Shown here: positions 1 to 9,045 of the stretch, one piece after another
How positions within the stretch are numbered: position 1 is the first letter of the stretch
Layout: each line of letters starts with the position of its first letter
NCBI GenBank assembly: GCA_022844585.1
Contig: JALHLM010000116.1
Location: forward strand, 1-13,236
Length of the DNA: 13,236 nucleotides
Source: Pirellulales bacterium
GTDB taxonomy: Bacteria; Planctomycetota; Planctomycetia; Pirellulales; JALHLM01
Direction: 5' to 3'
Position numbers and translations under genes: made by a program
Notes under the pieces: model-generated
What the model saw: the letters and a program-made list of their open reading frames with translations, nothing else
The model's database searches: none
Told to the model about the DNA's origin: nothing

Positions 1-387
1 AGGCGCGCGGTCAGGTGCGACGCGTGGCGATCGAGGCGTGTTGCGGCGCGGCGAGTCTGGCCGACGAGTTGATGCTCCGCGGCGGCTGGCCGGTGCAGTT
101 GGCGCATCCGGGTTACGTGGCGCGGATGAAACACACTCGCGACAAGACCGATCGTCAAAACGCGCAGGTGTTGGCCGATCTCGCGCGGGTGAATGAATTG
201 CCGCAAGTCTAGCTGGCGCCGGAAGAAGTGCGGGAGCTGCGTCGGTTGGTGCGCTATCGTCAACAGCGGGTCGATGCACGGCGTAACGTGAAGTTGCGAA
301 TTCGCGCTTTGGCAGTGGCAAGCGTTCGCGCAGCAGTTGCAAACGCGCGGCAAGCCGCACAATGTGATCGTCGCCGCCGTGGCTATC
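1..387 (+). pseudogene. IS110-family transposase remnant, 5'-truncated by window edge
   Basis: The frame open from the left edge encodes the second half of an IS110-type DEDD (RuvC-like) domain. It has the 'VAIEAC' glutamate strand and the 'HTRDKTDRQNAQVLADLA' block, where active members have a KTDRxDA motif. The last acidic residue of that block is Asn here (codon 159-161). An amber codon at 210-212 interrupts 'ELPQV-LAPEEVRELRRLVRYR', where family members usually have Trp, so TGG to TAG is the likely change. After about position 310 the match moves to another frame (W-Q-A-F-A-Q-Q-L ... GKPHNVIVAAVA, roughly 310-387). That resembles the extreme C-terminus of IS116/IS110 transposases, so most of the C-terminal domain is deleted. 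The protein cannot be functional. IS110 elements lack classical terminal inverted repeats, so I cannot mark the element's ends. Family assignment is confident; the right boundary is approximate. Confidence 0.85.
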
Positions 388-526
388 AGTGGCATGGAAT
401 CGTCTTCCAGATTCCAAAAGGCGAGGCCTCGCCAACGCTCGGATAGAAGAAGGGAAATACCGACGGCCCCCTTGACCAACGAAAAGCCTTCATAGAACGG
501 GCCCGGCGTCGGTCGGCGCACTACTG

Positions 527-805
527 CTATGAACCATTCCGTTCGTCGCTCGCGGCCTTTGCGCCGAGTTCCTCATTGGCTTCCTCTTCGGCCAGGATCG
601 CGTTGCGCAGCCAGCGGCCCCAGATGAAATACTGGAGCACGACGGACGCGAACAGCACGCCGAACACGATCAGCCAGCCGGGCGCGAACACCAGCAGCAC
701 GCCGCCGATGCCCATCGCCACCACGCCCAGGAACATCAACGGGAGAAACGAAGTCCCGACCGGACCGCCGCCGGTGTCGCCGGGAGCCGGGGGCGTCAAG
801 CTCAT
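527..805 (-). CDS. Small two-helix membrane protein overlapping mqnD
   Basis: A 92-residue protein with no family I recognise. Its N-terminus is Pro/Gly-rich (residues 1-18). Two hydrophobic segments at about 20-40 and 42-62 are joined by a very short turn (A-P-G-W). A cytoplasmic-looking amphipathic tail follows, rich in Glu, Ala and Lys and starting at 'RWLRNAILAEEEANEEL'. I chose the ATG at 805 because it overlaps the mqnD stop as ATGA (802-805), the classic arrangement for translational coupling. Longer in-frame starts would lie inside mqnD and give low-complexity Arg-rich sequence typical of an antisense-frame artefact. It is probably an inner-membrane protein co-expressed with mqnD. A role in quinone metabolism is only suggested by the overlap. 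Confidence 0.75.
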   Translation of the reverse strand: MSLTPPAPGDTGGGPVGTSFLPLMFLGVVAMGIGGVLLVFAPGWLIVFGVLFASVVLQYFIWGRWLRNAILAEEEANEELGAKAASDERNGS

Positions 806-1665
806 GCCACGAATTCCGGCACGACCAGATGCGGAATGACGCCGGTCTCGTAGCCGCGGCGCAACAACGTCGCCACCGCCTCGCGGCCGCGCGGGCCGAA
901 ATCGAGCGTCCAATCGTTCACATACATACCGACGAATTGGTCCGCCTCGGCGCGATCCAAATCGCGGCCGTATTGCAAGGCGTGATTGAGCGCCTCGCCC
1001 CGATGGTCGAGCCCGTACTTGATGCTTTCCAGCAACAAGCGATGCACGTCGCGAATCACTTCCGGGCCGAGGTCCTTGCGAATTGCGTTCGCACCCAGTG
1101 GCAACGGCAGGCCAGTTTCCTCGAACCACCATTTGCCGGTATCGACGATCAGGTGCAGATTCTGACGTCCGTAGGTGAGCTGCCCTTCGTGGATGATCAA
1201 CCCGGCGTCGATCGCCTGCCCGGCATAGCTGCCAGCCACGACGGCGTCGATAATTTCGTCGAACGGCACGATCACTTCTTTGAATTTCTTTCCCAGGCAC
1301 ATCCGCAACGCCAGGTACGCGGTCGTGCGGGTGCCTGGCACGGCGATCGACTTCTCCTCGAATGACGCCAGCGGCTTCGCCTCGCGGGCAATCAGCATCG
1401 GACCGTACTGGTCCCCCATGCTTGCGCCGCAGGTGCAGAGGATGTACTTGTCGGTCAGATAGGCGTAGCCATGCAGGCTGACGGCTGTCAGCTCGAGATC
1501 GGCGTTGTGCGCGCGGCGATTGAGCGTTTCGATGTCCACCAACTCATGCTCGAAGCGGTACGGCCCAGTATCGAGCTTGTCGTTGGCGAGCGCATGAAAC
1601 ATGAAGGCGTCGTCCGGATCCGGACTGTGCCCCACGCGAATGAGTTGTGATGCAACCGTGGACAT
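802..1665 (-). CDS. mqnD: 1,4-dihydroxy-6-naphthoate synthase (futalosine menaquinone pathway)
   Basis: A 287-residue protein, normal length for MqnD. MqnD converts cyclic dehypoxanthine futalosine to 1,4-dihydroxy-6-naphthoate in the alternative menaquinone pathway, and it has a periplasmic-binding-protein-like fold. Seen motifs are the N-terminal 'HSPDPDDAFMFHAL' (13-26), 'VDIETLN' (43-49), 'ELTAVSLHGYAYL' (58-70), the 'CGASMGDQYGPM' glycine loop (79-90), 'PGTRTTAYLAL' (110-120) and 'GLIIHEGQLTY' (155-165). His159 in the last motif corresponds to the proposed catalytic histidine of the family. The related MqnA is usually less similar at the CGASMGD and IIHEGQL motifs, so I prefer MqnD. The start at 1665 has a purine-rich GGGAG site (1677-1681) 11 nt upstream. 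The gene is followed by an overlapping membrane-protein gene; no other mqn gene lies in the window. It implies anaerobic or mixed respiration using menaquinone made from futalosine. Confidence 0.93.
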   Translation of the reverse strand: MSTVASQLIRVGHSPDPDDAFMFHALANDKLDTGPYRFEHELVDIETLNRRAHNADLELTAVSLHGYAYLTDKYILCTCGASMGDQYGPMLIAREAKPLASFEEKSIAVPGTRTTAYLALRMCLGKKFKEVIVPFDEIIDAVVAGSYAGQAIDAGLIIHEGQLTYGRQNLHLIVDTGKWWFEETGLPLPLGANAIRKDLGPEVIRDVHRLLLESIKYGLDHRGEALNHALQYGRDLDRAEADQFVGMYVNDWTLDFGPRGREAVATLLRRGYETGVIPHLVVPEFVA

Positions 1666-1904
1666 CGTGAAACTTGCTCCCTACCGAAGGCCAAACCAAT
1701 CCCATCTTAGAGGGCCAGCCAACCGGCATAAACCCCCGGCCCGGTCCGACATCGCGCTGGGCTCCTTCGCGTAAACCGGCGGCCACGCCCAGCGCTTAAC
1801 CGGCGCGGCGGCGATTCAATCCTCCCAGCCCGCAAATCTTCCGCTGTTTGGCGGCCTCCAGCAGATACGGGGGCCGAAACCCGAAATTCTCACTGGGCAG
1901 GAAA

Positions 1905-1912
1905 GCCGATAA
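1905..1912 (+). promoter_or_regulatory. FliA/sigma-28-type -10 box candidate
   Basis: The octamer GCCGATAA is an exact match to the enterobacterial flagellar sigma-28 -10 element and lies 45 bp upstream of the YjfB-like small ORF. The upstream half is weak. GAAATTCT (1883-1890) matches the TAAAGTTT -35 at five of eight positions, but its spacer is 14 nt rather than the usual 11. It is suggestive because the downstream gene resembles a motility-associated family. Chance occurrence is possible. Confidence 0.35.
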
Positions 1913-1957
1913 ATCGACGAGGAGCCTTCACTTGCACCCGGTGAGCGGAATTGAGCC

Positions 1958-2149
1958 ATGGACTGCGGATGCACCTCTTCCGTTTCGGCGGCCCAAGCGG
2001 AGTCGTTACACATTCAGGTGCAGGTGGCCGTGGCGAAGAAGCAGCAGGACGCCATGAAGCTCCAGGGCCAGGCCATCGTCGAATTGCTGCAAGCGGCCGC
2101 TGGCTCGCCCCCGAGTGATCGGGCTACGCAATTGGACGTGCAGGCCTAA
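1958..2149 (+). CDS. YjfB-like putative motility protein
   Basis: A 63-residue protein with no signal peptide. It starts M-D-C-G-C-T-S-S-V-S and continues with an amphipathic, Gln/Ala-rich helix (residues 11-48) including 'QVQVAVAKKQQDAMKLQGQ' and 'AIVELLQAAAG'. A short N-terminal MD..S segment, a conserved 'VAV-KK--D--K-QG--I--LL' helix and small size are the pattern of the YjfB family (putative motility protein, B. subtilis prototype). Its biochemical role is unknown. The ATG at 1958 is the first start after an in-frame TGA (1952-1954). A strong Shine-Dalgarno is not evident close to it; GAGGAG at 1919-1924 is too far away. Other frames here show no recognisable protein. The gene may be under a flagellar-type promoter (1905-1912) and is followed by an imperfect hairpin. 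Family assignment rests on pattern only and is moderate. Confidence 0.6.
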   Translation: MDCGCTSSVSAAQAESLHIQVQVAVAKKQQDAMKLQGQAIVELLQAAAGSPPSDRATQLDVQA

Positions 2150-2168
2150 GACTCCGGAATCGTGCCTG

Positions 2169-2202
2169 TTTCCCGCCAGCGTGCATTGTGCCGGCTGGGA
2201 AA
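2169..2202 (+). terminator. Imperfect hairpin after the YjfB-like gene
   Basis: The arms TTTC...CCAGC (2169-2172 and 2176-2180) pair with GCTGG and GAAA (2194-2202), giving 9 bp with a three-base bulge and a loop of about 13 nt. It lies 20 bp after the stop of the small ORF. No T-tract follows, so factor-independent termination is uncertain. Confidence 0.3.
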
Positions 2203-2397
2203 TCCCTCCCGCGCTCGTCAACAAAGTTCTTACGCGGCCGCCCGTCCGCCGATTTTCTGAGATAGATGCCCGGTGTCGCCGCGCGCGGTGATGTAGGGCA
2301 GGACGGATCACCGAGGGGCATGGACTCGCCCTTTTCCAGGGTTGGATCGATCGGCACACGCGCGATCGGTCGCACTCAGAGAAGTGGGGCGGATCCC

Positions 2398-5238
2398 ATG
2401 CCGGAAACTCGATATCTTTCGCGCGATCTATTCGCGCTCGCTTTGCTGACCGTCACGCTTTACGTGGCCGTCGCCGTCGGCACGTACGATCCAGGCGATC
2501 CGGTCTTCAGCTTTTATTCGCTGACCGACCAGCCGACGTACGCCGTGCTGCCCACGCCGGAAGTGATTCACAACACCGGCGGGCGGTTTGGCGCGTTGAC
2601 GTCACACTGGTTGCTGTCCGCGTTGGGGATCGGCGCGTATTACATGTTGTTCTCCGCGACCGTGCTGGCCGCCTGGCTGTTGGCGCGGAAGCGCGTCCGC
2701 GATCATTGGCAACGCTTGTTTGGCTGGACGCTGACGCTGGTGGCCTTTTGCTCGCTGGCGGCGCTGCTCACGCCCGGCTGGGCTACGCTGCCGATGATCG
2801 GCCCCGGCGGCTACGTCGGCGCGATGGGCAAGGCGATCCTCGTGGAACACTTTGCGAGCGTCGGCGCGTATCTCCTGGCGCTCAGCGTCTTCTGTTGCGG
2901 CCTGATGCTTTGCACCGAATACGTCGTGCTGCGAATGGCGTACTGGTCGGTCGTCGCGCCGGCGCTCGGCATTTCACGCCGCGTGCGCAAACCGCGAGTG
3001 ACGGCGTTGACCGTGCAATCCGTCGAGAAGCCCAAGAAGAAGATCGCGATCCACGCGGAGCACGCGTTGCTGACCGCTGAAACCCACGACGAAGAGGAGG
3101 AAGAGGAGTCCGACGAAGAAGAGTCCGCAACCACGGCGGAAGGCGAACCGGCGATTCGCATCGCTGGTAAAGGCGGCAAATCGTCTGAGAAGCCGGCCGC
3201 GACCAAGGTGGAGAAGGTCGAAGCAAAGCCCACCGCCAAGGCCGCGACTGCGCCGCGCGCCGTTGAGCCGAAGATCGCTGCCGCCGCGCCGGCTGCCGCA
3301 GTTGCGCCGGTTGTCGCCGTGGCGACGAAGCACTCGCCGCAGGCTCCGGCCGAGCCGGCCGAAGAAAACGGGCTGCGGGTCAAAGGTCCGGCCACAAAGG
3401 ACGAACGTCAAAAGGTCCGTGACGAATTGGACGCCGCGAGTCACACCGAGAATCGTTTCGAGTACCAACTTCCCAGTCTCGACCTGCTGTTGGAGAGCGA
3501 GGACGTCGCCTACGACGAGCAGGAAAAGGAGGTCCGACGAAAAGCCAAACTTTTGGAAAAAACCTTCGCCAACTTCGGCTTCAATGTCCGTGTCGTCGAG
3601 ATCGAGACCGGTCCGGTGATCGCCCAGTACGAAGTGGAGTTGGAAGCTGGCCTCCGGCTCAGCCGCATCACTGGCCTGGCGGAGGACCTGGCGATCGCGC
3701 TCCGCGTGCCGAGCGTCCGGATCGTCGCGCCGATCCCTGGCAAAAATACCGTGGGCATTGAAGTTCCCAACGAGCAGCGCCAATTGGTGCGGCTCCGCGA
3801 GGTGATCGAAGAAACCGGCGTCCAAGCCAAGAAGATGAAGATCCCCATCTATCTTGGCAAGGACGTGGCCGGTAATCCCATGGTCTGCGACCTGGCGACG
3901 CTGCCGCACTTGCTGATCGCCGGCCGCACCGGCACCGGCAAGAGCGTTTGCTTGAACACTATTATCGTCTCGATGCTGATGACCCGTCGGCCGGACGAAG
4001 TGAAGATGTTGATGATCGACCCCAAGATGGTCGAGCTGAGTCCCTATAAGACGTTACCGCATTTGATGCACCCGGTCGTCACCGACATGAAAAAGGCCGA
4101 GGCGATCCTCGCCTGGGCCGTCGACAAGATGGAGGAACGCTACGCCCTGTTGGCCCGCGCCGGCGTACGGCATATCAGCGGGTACAACCAACTCGGCGAA
4201 GAAGAACTGTTCGACCGGCTGCAGCCGGAGTCGGAGGATGAACGTAATTCGATCCCGCTGCATCTGCCGTACATCGTGATCGTCGCCGACGAAATGGCCG
4301 ACTTGATGATGACCTCGGCCAAGGAAGTGGAACAACACATCATCCGCCTCGCGCAAAAAAGCCGCGCGGTCGGTATCCACCTGGTGCTCGCCACGCAGAA
4401 GCCGACGGTCGACGTCATCACCGGTTTGATCAAATCGAACTTGCCCGCGCGGATCGCGTTCCAAGTCGCCAGCCGCACCGATAGCCGCGTCGTGCTGGAC
4501 GAGATGGGCGCGGACAAACTGCTCGGCAACGGCGACATGCTGTTCCTCTGGCCGGGCACTAGCACGCTGCACCGCGGCCAGGGGACGTTCGTCAGCGACG
4601 ACGAAATCAATCGCATCATCGCCGTGGTCGGCACGCGCGAGCCGGAATACGCGCAGGAATTGGTGGCGCTCAAACCCGTGGGAGAGCCGAACGACCCGAA
4701 CAAATTCAAGAGCCGCGACGAGCTCTACGAGGCCGCGATCGAGATCGTGATCCGCGAAGGGCGCGGCAGCGTTTCGCTACTGCAACGGGCGCTCGGCATC
4801 GGCTACGGCCGCGCCGCGCGGCTGGTCGACTTCATGGCCGAAGATGGCATCGTCGGCCAATACAACGGCTCGCAAGCCCGCGAGATTCTCATCACGATGG
4901 ATCAGTGGCTGGTGCTAAGCGGCCAGCAAGCCGACCCGGAAGTCGCCGCGGCGCCGAAACCGAAGCGGAACCGCGTCAAGATCACGGCGCCCGTGGAACC
5001 GCCGCCGTTTGAAGCGGAAGAAGTAGCAGACGACACTGAGGAAGCGGACGAGCAAGACGACGAAGCCACGGAAGCCGTTGACGAAGAGGAGGACGCTGAC
5101 GACGAATCGGCGGATGCAGAGGAAGACTGGTCCGAAGAGGATGAGGAAGAAGGCTTCGAGGAGGAAGAAGACGCTGTTGACGAGACCGAAGAGGATATGA
5201 CGCAGGATGCTCCGCCGCCCCGCTCCCGCACCGCGTGA
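2398..5238 (+). CDS. ftsK: DNA translocase FtsK with acidic C-terminal tail
   Basis: A 946-residue hexameric DNA pump of the division septum, used in chromosome dimer resolution and segregation. Four predicted membrane helices lie at about 11-28, 70-94, 107-125 and 154-178. They are followed by a low-complexity charged and Ala/Pro/Lys-rich linker (about 205-360). The motor's alpha domain begins near 'YQLPSLDLL'. Walker A is GRTGTGKS (509-516) and Walker B is IVIVADEMADLMM with D631/E632. 'LATQKPTVDVITGLIKSNLPA' and 'ASRTDSRVVLDEMGADKLLG' are typical FtsK/SpoIIIE motifs. The gamma winged helix, which reads orientation sequences in other bacteria, spans about 775-833. An unusual tail of about 113 residues then follows; roughly residues 871-933 are about two-thirds Asp/Glu. 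I chose the ATG at 2398 because MPETRYLSRDLF places the start directly before TM1. Earlier in-frame ATGs add 44 residues of non-FtsK sequence. The gene faces the PEP-CTERM gene with a 71-bp gap. Confidence 0.96.
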   Translation: MPETRYLSRDLFALALLTVTLYVAVAVGTYDPGDPVFSFYSLTDQPTYAVLPTPEVIHNTGGRFGALTSHWLLSALGIGAYYMLFSATVLAAWLLARKRVRDHWQRLFGWTLTLVAFCSLAALLTPGWATLPMIGPGGYVGAMGKAILVEHFASVGAYLLALSVFCCGLMLCTEYVVLRMAYWSVVAPALGISRRVRKPRVTALTVQSVEKPKKKIAIHAEHALLTAETHDEEEEEESDEEESATTAEGEPAIRIAGKGGKSSEKPAATKVEKVEAKPTAKAATAPRAVEPKIAAAAPAAAVAPVVAVATKHSPQAPAEPAEENGLRVKGPATKDERQKVRDELDAASHTENRFEYQLPSLDLLLESEDVAYDEQEKEVRRKAKLLEKTFANFGFNVRVVEIETGPVIAQYEVELEAGLRLSRITGLAEDLAIALRVPSVRIVAPIPGKNTVGIEVPNEQRQLVRLREVIEETGVQAKKMKIPIYLGKDVAGNPMVCDLATLPHLLIAGRTGTGKSVCLNTIIVSMLMTRRPDEVKMLMIDPKMVELSPYKTLPHLMHPVVTDMKKAEAILAWAVDKMEERYALLARAGVRHISGYNQLGEEELFDRLQPESEDERNSIPLHLPYIVIVADEMADLMMTSAKEVEQHIIRLAQKSRAVGIHLVLATQKPTVDVITGLIKSNLPARIAFQVASRTDSRVVLDEMGADKLLGNGDMLFLWPGTSTLHRGQGTFVSDDEINRIIAVVGTREPEYAQELVALKPVGEPNDPNKFKSRDELYEAAIEIVIREGRGSVSLLQRALGIGYGRAARLVDFMAEDGIVGQYNGSQAREILITMDQWLVLSGQQADPEVAAAPKPKRNRVKITAPVEPPPFEAEEVADDTEEADEQDDEATEAVDEEEDADDESADAEEDWSEEDEEEGFEEEEDAVDETEEDMTQDAPPPRSRTA

Positions 5239-5260
5239 AGCGTCAGACAACAAGCTCGGA

Positions 5261-5290
5261 GCGCGACCGAAGTCCATTGGCCGGTCGCGC
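5261..5290. terminator. Bidirectional hairpin between convergent ftsK and PEP-CTERM gene
   Basis: A perfect 9-bp GC-rich inverted repeat, GCGCGACCG (5261-5269) and CGGTCGCGC (5282-5290), has a 12-nt loop. It sits in the 71-bp gap between two convergent stop codons (5238 and 5310). Its position and symmetry suit a shared terminator for both genes. It lacks a clear T-run on either side, so it may act as a transcript-end stabiliser rather than a full intrinsic terminator. Confidence 0.6.
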
Positions 5291-5309
5291 CCCGCCTTGG
5301 TTCCTACGC

Positions 5310-7058
<1,749 letters not shown>

Positions 7059-7405
7059 GACTACCTCCGATGAAGAGAGTTGCCGAAGAGAGACTTGGCA
7101 TCGGGCAGTGCCTGTCTGAGCAACACTCGCGCGTGAGATCGGAAGCGCATTTTGACAAAGATTTTGGATTACGCATCAGTTGAGAAGATCTAGCGTCGGA
7201 ATCAAGACTGAATGTCAACTGGTGAGCTGTGTATTGCAAAGGCGTGATGGTCGCACGGGTTCGCGAATATCTGCTATGAGCGTAGGTTTGACTGTTAATG
7301 ATGAACTAATGAAGTCCAACGAATGTGCGGCCCGATAAGCGGTGAGGTAGGGGAAGCTAGACCCGCGCTTCCCAAACGACCCACATCACCTCGCCGGAAT
7401 TAACC
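7059..7405. promoter_or_regulatory. Divergent control region, PEP-CTERM gene / first porin
   Basis: This 347-bp gap separates two diverging genes and has visibly lower GC than its flanks, particularly 7140-7330. It holds the GGAGG ribosome site of the minus-strand gene (7064-7068). It also has an 11-bp-spaced direct repeat (7296-7312). No good Shine-Dalgarno precedes the porin ATG at 7406; only GGA (7395-7397) is near. TTGACA sequences occur on both strands (7152-7157 plus; 7218-7213 minus) without a convincing -10 partner. I see no coding sequence or structured RNA. Confidence 0.6.
7296..7312 (+). repeat. TAATGA direct repeat at 11-bp spacing upstream of porin
   Basis: Two copies of TAATGA (7296-7301 and 7307-7312) begin exactly 11 bp apart, 94-110 bp upstream of the porin start. 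One-turn direct repeats are the layout of OmpR/PhoB-family response-regulator sites. The first unit, with its flank CTGTTAATGAT (7292-7302), matches the E. coli Pho-box half-site at about 7 of 11 positions. The second unit is a poorer match. This is a candidate site only. Confidence 0.3.
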
Positions 7406-9022
7406 ATGCTCCCGCTGCATGTCGTCCAGCGCTCGCGCTGCGCATATCGGCCGTTATACTTCGCCTTGTTTGCCGGATTTGTCGCCACGACGGCCGTGGC
7501 GCAAGCGCCGCCAACGGCTTTGCCGCCCCCGCAAGTCGCAGTGCAGCCTTTGCCGCCCGTCGCTGCTCCTGCCGCATCGCTAAACGCGGCACCTGCACCC
7601 ACCGCGCCTACTGCGACCCCTTCGTCAATGACGCTATCGCCGGGGCAAGTTCAACAAGCCGCGGCGACTTTTCCGATCGCGCAGGCTGCTCCGGCAGAAG
7701 AGAAAAAGGACGAAGGCTACGTCGTCGGTAGCGATATGGCGATGACCGCCAGCTTTAAGAACGGGCTGGAGCTGAAATCGAAGCACGGCGATTTTCGCCT
7801 GCATATTGGCGGTCGCACGCAGTTTGACGGCGTCTGGCTCGAGAACAACACCGGGTTCTACGAAGGGGCTGGCGGCGTCGGAGATGCCGACGCGGTCGAT
7901 TTTCGGCGTGCCCGGTTGCGCGTCGACGGCACCGCCTATGAGTTGATGGAGTTCGCGTTCGAGTACGACTTCGCCAACTCGGTGAACGACAACGTCGGCC
8001 TGCAACCGGCCGACGAGAACACGAACATCGTCAACGTCACCGCGCCCACTGACCTGTGGTGGGAATTCAAAGAAGTTCCCTGGGTCGGCCACGTTAAGAT
8101 CGGCAATATGAAGGAACCGCTCGGACTGGAACACAACACCAGCAGCCGATTCCTCGACTTCATGGAGCGGTCCTACAATCAAGACGCCTTCACTGGTCCG
8201 TTCAACAACGGCTTCTCGCCGGGCATCATGTTCTGGGACACGTTGTTCGACGACCGCGCGCTGATCGCGGTCGGAGCGTTCAAAAACACGAACAACGTCT
8301 TCGTGTTTGACACCGGCGACGGCGAAGGCGCGCTCACCGGCCGCTTTACTTGCTTGCCCTGGTACGACGAACCGAGCAAAGGGCGCCGGCTGCTCCATTT
8401 TGGCATTAACGGCAGCTTTCGCGACCTTGACAACAATGGCCGGCTGCGTGTGCGATCGCGAGCATCGCTGCGAAACGGTCCTGGCGCGCTCAATCCCGTG
8501 CTCGCCGATACAGGTTTCATCAATGGCGACAATCAGACCATTTTCGGTCCCGAAGCCGCTTTGGTGCTGGGACCGCTGTTGATCCAGTCGGAGTACATGG
8601 GATCGTTCTTGAACAACGCATCGAGCGGCGGCGTCGATCGTGGCACGGTTTTCTACCACGGTTACTACTGCGAAGCGCTTTACTTCTTGACCGGAGAGCA
8701 CCGCTTGTACGAAGCGGAACGTGGCGCCTTTGGGCGCGTCGTGCCGCATGAAAACGCCTACATGGTGCGCAGCGGCGGAGGGCGCGGCTGGTGCTTCTGC
8801 CGGGGCGCCTGGCAAGTCGGCGCGCGCTTCAGTCATCTCGATCTCCGAGACTCCGGCATCGACGGCGGCGTGATCCAAGACGTTACGCTGGGCCTGAATT
8901 GGTTCCTGAATCCCAACTTCAAGTTTCAGTGGAACTACGTCTACACGGACCGCGACGCGGCCGGCGCACCCGACGGCGGCCATTCCCACGGCGTCGGCGC
9001 TCGCGTGGCGCACGACTTCTAA
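7406..9022 (+). CDS. Porin_O_P family outer-membrane porin (first of three)
   Basis: A 538-residue outer-membrane beta-barrel protein of the OprO/OprP-like family. A long n-region and hydrophobic core (residues 17-32) end in AVA|Q, a likely signal peptidase site. Residues 33-95 are a Pro/Ala-rich linker in place of the coiled coil seen in the other two porins. The barrel begins near 'GDFRLHIGGRTQFDG'. Further family marks are 'DFRRARLRVDGTAYE', 'VGHVKIGNMKEPLGLE', 'SRFLDFMERS', 'WYDEPSKGR' (319-327), 'LTGEHRLYE' (428-436) and a terminal 'GARVAHDF' ending in Phe, as expected for BAM-assembled barrels. The WYDEPSKGR and LTGE motifs recur in the third porin, so these two are close paralogues. 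The substrate is unknown: OprP of Pseudomonas takes phosphate, but I cannot map its arginine ladder here. It converges on the second porin with 23 bp between stops. Confidence 0.9.
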   Translation: MLPLHVVQRSRCAYRPLYFALFAGFVATTAVAQAPPTALPPPQVAVQPLPPVAAPAASLNAAPAPTAPTATPSSMTLSPGQVQQAAATFPIAQAAPAEEKKDEGYVVGSDMAMTASFKNGLELKSKHGDFRLHIGGRTQFDGVWLENNTGFYEGAGGVGDADAVDFRRARLRVDGTAYELMEFAFEYDFANSVNDNVGLQPADENTNIVNVTAPTDLWWEFKEVPWVGHVKIGNMKEPLGLEHNTSSRFLDFMERSYNQDAFTGPFNNGFSPGIMFWDTLFDDRALIAVGAFKNTNNVFVFDTGDGEGALTGRFTCLPWYDEPSKGRRLLHFGINGSFRDLDNNGRLRVRSRASLRNGPGALNPVLADTGFINGDNQTIFGPEAALVLGPLLIQSEYMGSFLNNASSGGVDRGTVFYHGYYCEALYFLTGEHRLYEAERGAFGRVVPHENAYMVRSGGGRGWCFCRGAWQVGARFSHLDLRDSGIDGGVIQDVTLGLNWFLNPNFKFQWNYVYTDRDAAGAPDGGHSHGVGARVAHDF

Positions 9023-9045
9023 TGCGGTTCTAGTGCGGTGGTTCA

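Noticed and set aside
421..432. Perfect 12-bp palindrome GCGAGGCCTCGC after the transposase remnant
   Set aside because: Real but short, very GC-rich and without a gap to form a loop. There is no evidence it is an element end or regulatory site.
2266..2397. Upstream in-frame start adding 44 residues to FtsK
   Set aside because: The added stretch has no FtsK-like sequence, while the ATG at 2398 begins directly before the first membrane helix as in relatives.
2974..3909. 311-residue minus-strand open frame over ftsK
   Set aside because: Low-complexity Arg/Leu/Asp sequence opposite the FtsK linker and motor, without any family signature.
7152..7218. TTGACA -35 boxes on both strands in the 7059-7405 gap
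   Set aside because: With 16-19 bp spacers neither has a downstream hexamer resembling TATAAT (for example ATCAGT or CGCTAG), so I did not call sigma-70 promoters.
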